DNA from: Darksidea phi
Taxonomy: Eukaryota > Ascomycota > Dothideomycetes > Pleosporales > Lentitheciaceae
DNA length: 64,000 nt
Reading direction: 5' to 3'
Assembly: GCA_030770425.1 (NCBI GenBank)
Contig: JASJFT010000042.1
Span: 215,613-279,612, forward strand
The position numbers and the translations under genes are program-made. The stretch's first letter is position 1. Each line of letters starts with the position of its first letter. This document shows, in pieces, positions 49,495-59,848 of the stretch. Under the pieces are notes generated by a model. The model searched no databases, had not been told where the DNA came from, and worked only from the letters and a program-made list of their open reading frames with translations.

Positions 49495-52160
49495 ATGATG
49501 GACTCAAAGATCGACAGCATACTGCAGTCTCTCACGTTAGAGGAGAAGGTATCCGTTTTAGCTGGAAAAGACTTCTGGGAAACAGTTCCGGTACAATCCA
49601 AAGGCGTGCCAGCGATCAAGGTGCTTATTCATCATTCTTCTTGAGCAGTTCAGGGATGCTGAGTTCACCAGACATCTGACGGTCCCAATGGCGCTCGCGG
49701 TGCTAGTTTTGTTGGAGGAACAAGAGCAGCATGCTTTCCCGCTGCAGTCTGCTCTGCGTCTACCTGGAATCCTAGCCTCTCCCGACGGGTAGGAGTCGCT
49801 TTGGCGGAAGAGACTCTGACGAAGGGAGCTCGAGTACTGTATGCTCAATGATACCAACCGCATTGCCGTCCAAGCTAATTTTGATTCAGGCTCGGGCCTA
49901 CCATGTGTAATCACCGACATCCTCTCGGAGGCCGTAACTTCGAAAGCTTTTCTGAAGATCCTCTCCTTGCTGGCAAACTCGCTGCCGAGGTAGTGAACGG
50001 TTTACAATCGAAGGGAGTTGCTGCGACTGTCAAACACTTTGTCGCGAACGAGCAGGAGACAGAAAGGTTGAGCGTAGACGAGATCGTGTCGGAGCGTGCA
50101 TTAAGAGAGATATACTTGAAGCCTTTCGAGATCGCCGTCAAGGAGGCCAACCCTTGGGCAGTCATGACCGCCTACAATAAGGTTAATGGTTGCCACGCAG
50201 ACTCGAATCAGTTTCTTCTAAAGAAAGTGCTTCGGGATGAGTGGTGTTGGAGAGGCCTAGTGATGAGTGATTGGGGTGGCACGACCTCTACGGCAGACTC
50301 ACTGAACGCCGGGCTCGACCTAGAGATGCCCGGACCAACACGATTCCGAACATACCGGGCCATCAAGGATTCCATCAAGAACGGAGAAGTTTCGGAAGGT
50401 ACGATCAACGACAGGGTACGGAATATTCTAGAGCTTATTCAAAAAGTCGATGGTTTTGAGAACCCTGGAATTCCTCCTGAGCGATCCGTAGATGATCTGA
50501 AGCATCGCAAACTCATCCGAGAAGTGGCTGGACAAGGTCTTGTTCTCCTCAAGAACGATAACGACGTCTTACCTTTGAAGGGAGAGAATGTCAAGGGGAA
50601 AAAGATCGCCCTACTCGGACTCGCGAAGGAGGCTTTGATTCATGGTGGCGGAAGCGCATCGCTACACTCACATTATCAGATATCGCCATGGAACGGCCTA
50701 CACAGCGCATACAGTGACGATGTTGAGTTCAAGTTTGCAAAGGGCAAGTTCACTTTGTCGGTAGAACTAAGCTGTCCCACACTAACAGGGCCGCAGGTGC
50801 TCACACATATCGATTACTACCACCCCTAGCAGCCAACTGCACAGATGCTGAAGGCAAACCTGGCTGGACACTCCAGATCTTTGAGCCTGGGAAGCACAAG
50901 GAGCCTGTACAAACAACCAACGGTCACAAGGAAGCATCGTTCAGTGCCATAGGATGTTTTGAATCCAAGTTCAAAGATGTTCAACTCTCTACTACATTTA
51001 TCCCTTCCGAAACAGGCTCACACTACCTTGGCTGCTCCGGAATAGGACCAACGGTTGTTGCCATCAACGGTAAAGTCGTTTTCAAGCAAGAAGGTGATTG
51101 CGAGGATGCTATGGCGTTTTTGCTCGGCGGTATACCGGAGAAAGAGTTCAACTACTCTTTCACAAAAGGCGTATCCTACCAGATCCAAATCCAGACTAGC
51201 CCACCAAACGGCATGAATGATAATGGTGGGATCCTTGAAGGCCTCCCCGGTTTCCGCCTTGGTTTTATGGATGCGAAGGAGCATGACAAGGATCTTCTCT
51301 CAGAGGCTCTCGATGTTGCACGTGAGTGCGACTATGCAATAGTTTTCACCGGCCATACACCAGTTTGGGAGACTGAAGGACAGGACCAACTTTCCTTTAA
51401 TCTACCTAAGGACGGATCACAAGACAAGCTCGTCGACGCGGTAGCATCCGCCAACCCGAAAACCATTGTTGTCAACTGCACTGGCGTAGCCATCGCTATG
51501 CCATGGCTCTCAAAAGTCTCAGCCGTGTTACAAGCATGGTTCCCTGGCCAAGAGGCCGGAAATGCCATTGCGGACGTTATTTCCGGAACAATTAACCCTT
51601 CCGGCAGGCTTCCCATCTCCTGGCCCAAGCGCATAGATGATGCACCAGCCTACGGAAACTTCCCGGGCACAAAGAAGGATGGTCAGCTCGCAGTCAAATA
51701 CGAGGAGGGCATCTTTGTCGGATATCGCCATTACGACCGCCTACCACAAAACAAGGTCCAGTTCCCATTTGGGTTCGGTCTATCCTACACAACCTTCAAC
51801 CTTAAAGACGCTAACGTCTGGCAAAACACTCAAGGCATCTTCACGACCAATATCACCGCATCCAACACCGGCAAGCAAGCTGGTGCTACAGTTGTCCAGC
51901 TTTACGTCGGCAGGGCACAGCAGTCTTCAGAGCATCCCATTAAGACTCTGGCCGCCTTCAAGAAAGTGTTCCTAGAGGCTGGACAGGAAATTCAAGTTGA
52001 GCTCCAGGTCGCACTTAAGGACTTTGCGTACTTTGATGAGGCGAACAGTGAGTGGAAGGTTGATAGTGGACGGTATGAGTTTTGGTTCGGGCAGTCGACG
52101 CAGCATGTCGAGGATGTGGTTGGCGTGGATATCGACGATACGAGGGAGTTGAAGCTTTAG
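49495..52160 (+). CDS. GH3 beta-glucosidase with PA14 insert, intracellular
   Basis: Exons 49495-49620, 49672-49838, 49890-50743 and 50797-52160 encode 836 residues (one fewer if the second Met is used). There is no signal peptide. The GH3 N-domain shows SDGPNGARG, GPTMCNHRHPLGGRNFESFSEDP, KHFVANEQE and LVMSDWGG with the nucleophile Asp225. The GH3 C-domain starts near 270 (GQGLVLLKNDNDVLPL). A PA14 domain is inserted at about 390-540 (GWTLQIFEPG, SHYLGCSGIGPTVVAINGKVVF). PFGFGLSYTTF and a fibronectin III-like end close the protein. It should cut terminal beta-glucosyl residues from oligosaccharides or glycosides in the cytosol. Intron 3 (50744-50796) uses a GC donor, AAAGG|GCAAGTT. Confidence 0.95.
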
Positions 52161-53891
52161 GTTTGGTGCTGAGGGGCTGTAATAGAACCTCTGTTCAGAC
52201 AACATTGGTTTGGATTTTCATAGTGGGCGTCTTCTTTGTAAGGTCCGCACGAAACACAGTGGGAGTTTGTACACAGTAGAGGTGTTATACCCACACCTTA
52301 TACACGATAATAGAGGGGCTGTACACAGTACTGTCGATCGTGGGAAACATTTACGACCGAATGTTTCGCACCGAAAACGTATAACAAACCCCATGCAATG
52401 ACTCTCAATCTGCACTTATCTGCACTCCAAGCCACTCTATTATTTGGACACAATGGCCCCTTTCCCGCAACACGGCCTTCCTAGCCCATAATCACCACAT
52501 CGCAAACCTCCCCATCGAAGGATCCACCTCAGACTCCGTAGAAAGGCCCAACAGAACCACCTCATTTCAAGACCCCCCCTAAAACACCTACCATTAGCGA
52601 CATCCTCTCCTCACACCTCACCACAAAGCGTCTCGCCAACCCCTACAACATCACCATTGCTACACAGTTCCGCATCAACACGCAGCTCGGAGGATGGTTT
52701 CAAGACTGTGTTGCCTTTCGAACTCAGCAAGCGCAGTCCGGCGTTCTCATTACGGGACAAGTTCGCAATTCGGTTCTTCTCCGAAAAGGAATGCCATAAT
52801 TCAGGCGTGACCCGAGGTAATCCATGTCTATACCTGGTGGTTGAGTGGGCTCTCGTGCAAAGTATGATAGATTATTCGACGAATAATGGGTATCTGATGA
52901 CTTGGGAGACGCCTTCTCTGAATGTGACCGGACTGAGAGAGACGGTTAGGGTGAGTGTTGACGGGCATGTAGAGCACTCCCGCACGCCACGATCTTGTAG
53001 CTATATTACAAAAACACCACAGTAACACCACTAGGAAACTTTCCTGCTCTCAACTTCAACTGTGCACCAAAATTTACGCGGAATTCACCTTGTTCAATCC
53101 CGCTCCTTCCCTCTAAACGCTATCCTCCGCTACACAATGACGACCACAGCAAATTTCCTCACCCACTCATATGTTTACTCGCTCTTCTCCCGCGACACCT
53201 TCATCACGCGAACCACCTACATCTCGAAAATTCGGGTTGGAGAGATGAGTATGCGATCGTGCATGAACGCTAATACTGCGACAAGGAGAAACGTATGGAG
53301 CAATGCACGGACGCCTGCAGGAGAGGCCTACGCCATCGGCCCGAGTTGTGGGGAAATGTTGTAAAGTAGTTGTAGTACTCTTTACACAAGTCATATACAA
53401 CGATTTTGATATAACCGTGCTGCTAGCAGCGAAGGTCACATTGAGTATTGATTACGAAAATGACATCGGGTAGCATACCGTGCGAGATAAGTGTCGGAAT
53501 GTGCCAGGCTGGGAAGGGAAGCTACAGTACGATGTATACTTAACAGAAGAGTCTATCATGCATATTTCGACTCAATTCACCTGGTCAACGTTGGCATTAG
53601 CTTTTACAACTCTACATATATTAACGCTTTTAGCTGAAGAGGCCCTATGCCTCCACATACCTTCTGCACAGCGCACACGGCACAACTGCTCGCATTCCAA
53701 CTTGTGACCTGCATGTAACGTCCGTGTCGTCCCACCCTAGATTCAATACACTCCAATATGGAAGCAATCAACTCCATATTTTGCCTACTGCAGTCAGAAC
53801 CACTTATAAACCCCATAGGCTCATGGGTTCCTAGATGTAGCGTGCGTCTGAGTCCCACCGTACGCGCCAGGAAGTATTGTCCTCGCTCTAG
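52161..53891. other. gene-poor region with degraded coding-like tracts
   Basis: 1.7 kb downstream of the beta-glucosidase. On the plus strand about 52590-52800 has an open, protein-like tract (SDILSSHLTTKRLANPYNIT, then QFRINTQLGGWFQDCVAF), and 52690-53020 has another in a different frame (YLMTWETPSLNVTGLRETVR). They could be pieces of one broken or multi-exon gene, but I found no consistent splicing and do not recognise a family. The rest holds no visible feature. Confidence 0.35.
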
Positions 53892-55123
53892 TTAGTCGGA
53901 CACGTCGACGCCGTAAGAAACGGTGTGTTCATCCGCTTCGACTTCCTTGGCGAGACGCACATTTACCATTAGACCGTAGATAGACCCAACTGTGTAAGTC
54001 GCCCGCCTTGCTGCCGCCCTGTTGTACATATCGATGTACGCGGTCTGGGTCCGCCTGACAGGATCGCGTTTCTCCAAGAGTCTCAATTTACGACTAGCGA
54101 TAAATGTAAGCACGTACTCTAATGAACGGTGGTAGCAAGATTATAACCTACATCTCGTGTTTGAATTCGTGGAAGAATAGTGCCAGTTCCTCCTCATCTG
54201 CATCTGCTGCGAGGTTTGTTACGATTAATCGACACGGAGCACTCGCTTTCTCCTCGGCCGCAAGGTACACAGCCTCTTCGTCTAAGGTTTGCTTTATGAC
54301 TGTGTTGAGACTTAAGAGTGCTCTCTCGATAAAAGCGCCCTTTTCTGCAACAGCTTTGTACCCATTTAATCCTTCGCTGAAGAGGTACTCGGTCCACGCA
54401 CTCGCCTTGTCCCAATCAATCTCGAACCTCTCCAGCTGCAGGGCAGCCGCGTAAGGAATGGCTTCTCGGTCCAACTCATTCTCCGGCTTGCGACAGGCCT
54501 CAGCTTGAGATGAAGGGTCGAAGTGTGGCGACGTGACATGGTTGTCAGAGTTTCGGACTGTTTCCTCACGTGGAGGCGAGAGCATTTTTGTCAGCTTATT
54601 GCGTAGGAACTCTAGATCGTCTTCTTCGGATTGCTCTACCGATTTTGTTGGCAGGTCGAGATCCATCTCAAAATCCGCTAACATCCGTCTGGGATCTTCA
54701 ATCTCGGATGCTTTATCACCGCGGAGAGACATGCGAGGCGGAAAAGGTAGAACTGTTGGTAGTCAGTAGAGCTCAGGCACAACAAGATAGACGTTGAACC
54801 TTACCGTCCTTAGTCTCTCTCACTTGGGAGTCCTTTATGTACACATCTTCAGCGCAGCCATTCCCTACCCTGTGCGATCGCTTGACGTCCGCGGGACTTC
54901 TTCCGATGCCGTTCGTTACGCTCTCATTCACCGACGAGGAGAAGGGGCACTCGACGAGTGGCTTCAGAGCCGAAGTTGATGGTGCCGTAGTCGGCGCAGG
55001 GGTGGCTCTCTTCTGGATCTCCTTATCGCGCCGCCTCGACGCATTCGCGAGCGTACTGGTAATGCTGGCGAGTTGTTTACTGAGGAGCCCTTGCGTCGGA
55101 TTGGCCCTGGCTCGTGAAGGCAT
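53892..55123 (-). CDS. RRM-like RNA-binding protein of unknown function
   Basis: Exons 54805-55123, 54152-54752 and 53892-54093, 373 residues. The first ~270 residues are polar with short helical stretches (GLLSKQLASITSTLANASRRR; DLEFLRNKLTKML). The C-terminal third (~295-365) resembles an RNA-recognition motif: CRLIVTNLAADADEEELALFF gives strand 1 (RNP2-like) and helix 1, then KLRLLEKRDPVRRTQTAYIDMYNRAAARRA gives strands 2-3 and helix 2. The RNP1 position reads TAYIDMY rather than the usual KGYGFVxF, so binding may be weak or altered. The frame joins across intron 2 at HEFKHE-IRKLRLL. I do not recognise an orthologue with known function. Confidence 0.75.
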
Positions 55124-55689
55124 CGCAATGTTTGGTGACGTTGCTTGCTAGATATCAGCTCGATGAAGCGAAACCGAGATTTCGTATGCTTGGAAGAGGG
55201 TAGCGGTGAGAGAAGTGTCGGGGTGAGTTCGAGAAAAGAATTATAATGTTCAGTCAAAGTGAGTTGAGTGGCGTTGCCGGGGCGCCGCAATGGGAAGTCG
55301 CGATGCAATGGCGGAGTAACAAACTACCACACTTCCGACCTCAACGCTGAAAGTTCTTTGGCATTATTGCCGCTTCATTATTACAAGCAAAAGCAGGAGC
55401 AAAGATAGACATTGCCGAACACCTGGAGACACAATGATTAGAGATGGCCCATTAAATACCGTGGATTTTTCTATGCCAAAGCATAACTCTTTCTGAACCA
55501 TCCATACGCAGGAAGAGGAAGGACGTGCCAATTGCTTCTTTATAAGCTCCAGCCATCCACAGCATCCCAACCAAAGCTCTTTGCTACACAGACCAACCAC
55601 CCATATGGCCGAAACGTGACAAACATGATACAAAAACGTACCCATACCCGAACCATGCCACCAAAATCCGTTTACCCAGCATCTCCTAC
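55124..55689. other. intergenic
   Basis: Between the RRM gene start and the SHR3 stop, both on the minus strand. No feature recognised. Confidence 0.45.
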
Positions 55690-56372
55690 CTACTGCTTCT
55701 TCTTCCCTGCCTTCTTCTTCTCCTCTTCCTTGTTCTCAATCTCCTGCAACTCCGCTTCCTCCTTCCTGAGCGCATACCATTGCCCCGCCTGCAGCACCAA
55801 CACCCCTACAAGTACAAGCGCAAGAATAGTATTGCTCGCCGCAAATACCCTCAGCGTATCCTCTCTGCCAATATAATCGCCTGCCGCCTCATCAACTTCG
55901 GCATCCACATTGCCGTACACGCCCGCCGTAACGACCCTCAACCCCTTGACGATGTTGGTGATGTAGACAGTGATACCGGCCATGTAGAGCACGAGCGAGG
56001 CGCCGTCGAACAGCATGTTGGATTCGGACGCTTTGTAAAGCTTCATGAGGAAGCCTAGAAGGCCCGTGCCGATTACGATATGCAAGATGCGTGATATTAT
56101 GGGGGGCGAGGCGTGCAGGAATTTCAGGTGATCTTCAAGGATGCGGAAGGAGAGGGCGGGGTCGGTGGGCGTGGACCAGAGGACATTGTAGTCGTACGGG
56201 AAGTAGGCGAAGAGTATGCCGAGGAAGAAGCATGTCGCTACAAAAAATCAACCTCTTAATCTCGATCTCCATTTCGTCGCAGTGTCTGCAACATGAGGCT
56301 GCCTGAGGCACGAGTGGGGGAGCTTCACTTACGCCCTATGATGAGGAAAGTCGCAAAAGTGCCGGCTGCCAT
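55690..56372 (-). CDS. SHR3: SHR3-type ER membrane chaperone for amino-acid permeases
   Basis: Exons 56333-56372 and 55690-56237, 195 residues. The spliced start MAAGTFATFLIIGPTCFFLGILFAYFPYDYNVLW is the first membrane segment and lumenal loop of Shr3, and three more segments follow (RILHIVIGTGLLGFLMKLY, ASLVLYMAGITVYITNIVKGLRVV, NTILALVLVGVLVLQAG). The C-terminus is charged and lysine-rich (KKKAGKKKQ), suiting an ER-resident protein. Shr3 prevents aggregation of amino-acid permeases and helps load them into COPII vesicles; here the role is inferred from the family. The first exon holds only 13 codons. Confidence 0.93.
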
Positions 56373-56893
56373 TTTCGCGGTATTGCCGTGATCGGGGTGC
56401 TCTCAGAGATGGACGAGGCGACGCGCTTTGGAAACACAGTGGGAGAGAGGCTTCAGAAGGTGTCGTGTGAAGGCCAGGATTGTTTGCTGCTTGACAGGTC
56501 CCAAGATTCGAGGTGTTGGGCGTAAGCTAGATGAGGAAGGTGCGTGCGTGTGGCTTGAAGTGGCTGGTTCTTTCCGCCGTACGCGTGCGTCAGTGCGAAG
56601 AGATGGCCAAACCTCTTTCGGTGATCAAGTCTTACGGGAGCGAGTTGGCAACGCGCAACGATGCATGGAAGACGCATGAAGTTGCATCACAGCCTTGGCA
56701 ATTTCCCGAGGAGCCGGGGATTCACTCTGCAGAGAACGGTGACATGTCAACAACGAATTGCTTTCTCAAGGCCAGAGTCCACCCGATTGCGGTTATCAAG
56801 GACATCCACTCAATACGGACGAAAACAAACGCCCAAACGCATCTTGCTCAAAGTCGCCGTAACTCCTAGCCTCCATCGTCACAAGCTCTTGCC
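56373..56893. other. intergenic
   Basis: SHR3 promoter side and MCM7 3' UTR. Open frames here are without domain features. Confidence 0.45.
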
Positions 56894-59544
56894 TCAGAAA
56901 TCATCATCATCCATGCCCTCGTCTTCGTTACCAGCCTCAATGAAAATAAGTCTTGTGCCTTCGCCCGTTGTTTGCCAGACCTAAAGAGAAGCGTTAGCAT
57001 GTATCGCGAATATCTACCAGAAAAGCTGTGGACACTTACATCCAACATGGAGTACTCTTCGATCGCCTGCTCGAACTGATCGGCCGTGAAACCCTTGGCG
57101 AGAACCCTCTCTCTGACCCTGCGGAGATCTAGTTCGCCCCGTGTACCGTCACCAACAGCAGCTGCGCCGCTGGCCTCCATCGTCTTGATAAGATGGTAAA
57201 TTTTGCTGCTCGGGGTGTGGTCGTCTCTACGATGCTCATCGGCGTACAAGCTGGACTTGCTGACTTCAACAAGCCTTAACGCCTCATCAATATCCTCCGT
57301 GATAACCTCGCTAGCAAATCGCAGACGTGCCAAAGCTTGCGAGAGACGAAGGACACCGAGCAGAGTACGAGGCGAAGTGTGGGTGAAGGCTTTCTTCGAG
57401 CCCTCATCACGCTTTTGCTGCTGCCGCATGCGTACGTAGGCTCCGACCATGTAGTCAGAGACCTCTTTTGGAACGGTCGGCCGGTATGACCGTGCTCGAG
57501 CAACCCACTGCCGGACTTCTGCTGGGCTGAACACCACGCCTCCGGCGGCTTCAGGATGCGCGTTGTGCATGTGAACGTAGGTAACATGACGGGCGAGCTC
57601 TTCGTCCGAATCGCGTGAGGGGGTATCAAGGATCAAGAAAAGAACGTCGAAACGAGAAAGTAGCGCTGCGGGAAGGTTGATGTTCTCGACCGGAGAGATG
57701 CGAGGGTTGTAACGACCGTACAGCGGATTGGCTGCGGCAAGAATTGAAGTGCGGGCATTAAGAGTAGTCGTGATGCCGGCCTTGCTGATAGAAATCGTTT
57801 GCTGCTCCATAACTTCGTGAATCGCCGTTCGATCGCCATCATCCATCTTGTCGAACTCGTCGATGCAGCACATGCCGTTGTCGGCTAGAACAAGGGCACC
57901 TCCCTCAAGGACCATCTCGTCCGTGACAGGATCACGCATCACAGCCGCCGTGAGACCGACACCGCTGCTTCCGCGACCAGTAGTGTAGACACCGCGAGGT
58001 GCGACCTTTGCGATGTACTTCAGCAGCTGAGATTTGGCCACTCCAGGATCACCCATTAAGCAGACGTTGATGTCACCACGGATACGCATGCCGTCACGAA
58101 CCTCCTTAGTAACACCGCCAATGAGTTGCAAAAGTAAAGCTTTCTTGACATCGACGTGACCGAAAATCTCAGGCGCAATCGATCTTGAGAGATACTCGTA
58201 TAGCTGTCCGGTCCTTTCAAGCTCGTTCATCCTTTTAAGGGTGGGCTGAGCGAGAACGATATCATCGTAGGCCTTCTTGTGTTGCATGACATACTGCGCT
58301 TCCAGGTATGTGTCTGTGAGAAGACCAGCGCGAATAGCTTTGAAACCAGTGTAAGGGGTAGGAAGGAAGATGCCAGCACAGTCGATAACGTCTCCGGGGT
58401 TGATCTGGCGCACCAGATCGCCATGACAGTGGATTGTCAGCTGCCTGGGGATATGGCCGACGGGTACCTGATCAGCCATTTCCTGGATTTTGACCTCCTG
58501 GAATGGTAGGAATTTTGATGCGCGTGTAGACAGGAAAAGCTGGCCTTTTGTGTTGTTCGTCTTGCAATCAGACGAAGGGCACTCTACCAACGGAGTAAAT
58601 TGCTTCGTAGTGACTGGCTGAAAAATCTCGCACCCGCATCGATCGCATGAGTAGGCGTTGACCTGGACTGCAGGCTTCACATCGGATACCCTTGTCGCAA
58701 TACCGCGGACTGTGATGAGATGTCCTAGGTGCTCTCCTTTAACATTGCGCACAGCTAGAGCCTTCATATCGCGCTCGCTGCTGGCACCAGTCGGTATTCT
58801 GGGCTTGAAGTTTAGGGAGTACCGGCGCGTCAATGCGGGCGGGAAGATCAGCTCAGGTGGAGCTTGAGCGCCGTCGTCGCCTCCCTGCAGCTCTTGCATC
58901 CTCTCGTTGCGCTTCGAACGCTGGGTCATGATGATGTCCAGGACGTCGTCTTTGAAGCTGCGATTGTTAGTCTGGTGCAGTTTGAGCTGGTATTTGGTGT
59001 TCGTACTTTGGCTCTCTGGAAGGCTGGGGTAGGACCTTGTCTACTGCCCTAGAGAAGATCTCGATGTAGTGGTGCGCATTCTTCTCGATCGACTCGACCA
59101 ACCGGTACTGCTCTTCGCCCCCATAGGCTTTCTCCCACTTTAGCGCATTAGCCTCCAGCGTTGTGAGCTACGACTCTCTACTTACGGTATCCAGGTCGTT
59201 TAAGTCGATGAGGATGTTTGTTCTTGTCCGGTCCGAGATGTCCTGTAGCATCTGCATGTATTTGGCCTTATTCTGGCGATTGCGCCGCTGCGCTTCGTCT
59301 GGCGCTGGGTCGTCCGAGTCGTCGACCATGTCGTACTCGTCGCTATCGCCATCGCCGTTGAGATTGAGATTTTCAAGCCGCTCAGCAGCTTCCGTGGAGG
59401 TCGACTTGAAGTTTTGGAGGAAGTCTACGAAGGCAGCTAGAGGAGTGGTAGCTGTCAGTGGTGGTCCAGGTGTATTTTGCGCCAGACCAACGAACCTTCC
59501 TGCTCCTCGTAGTTGACGAGCTGCTTCTCAGTGAGGAGCGCCAT
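56894..59544 (-). CDS. MCM7: replicative helicase subunit MCM7
   Basis: Exons 59496-59544, 59186-59436, 59007-59137, 57040-58957 and 56894-56980 encode 811 residues. The N-domain begins [20 protein letters not shown] and has an acidic stretch, [13 protein letters not shown], and the OB/zinc module CDRCGCEIF...CPSSDC (~249-280). The AAA+ core has Walker [10 protein letters not shown] (~444), Walker B IDEFDKM, and the arginine finger LLSRFD (~578). The winged-helix end includes [11 protein letters not shown] and closes [16 protein letters not shown] plus an acidic DDDDF. MCM7 specific traits ([23 protein letters not shown]) distinguish it from other MCMs. It unwinds DNA in the CMG helicase. Intron 2 is 48 nt with a GCTAATG branch site; a nearer AG at 18 nt is too close to be used. 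It diverges from PEX1 over 304 bp. Confidence 0.97.
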
Positions 59545-59848
59545 TGCGTCGCAGAATCGCTTCGAAGCCTGAGTGCCGAGTGCGGCGGCGGCCGTCTATG
59601 AGAAAATGCACTGATATCTGAGTGGTGGTGGTCGCAATGCGAAGACGGGGCTGGCGCGTTCAAGGTTCGCGTTTACGCGTTTGGGAGGGCGGCTGGCCGG
59701 GGTGGTGATTGGCTGACAACCATTCACCTTCTGCCACCTCTGACCGCCCATAGCTCGCATGCTGCGCCGACAACCTCGGCAGCGGAGCTTGAGTGCATTT
59801 CGCGGAGCATGTTGAAGCTGGTAGCCTCACCTCTCACTCTCTCCCACA
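59545..59848. promoter_or_regulatory. bidirectional promoter MCM7 / PEX1 with MCB and CCAAT boxes
   Basis: 304 bases between divergent starts. ACGCGT, the MluI cell-cycle box, is at 59675-59680, 131 bases upstream of MCM7. An inverted CCAAT box (ATTGG) is at 59708-59712. MBF control of MCM genes is established in yeasts; control here is inferred. Confidence 0.55.

Noticed and set aside
59168..59185. An 18-nt intron in MCM7 using the nearest AG
   Set aside because: Too short for spliceosomal removal; the in-frame AG at 48 nt with a GCTAATG branch site also gives the better protein match.
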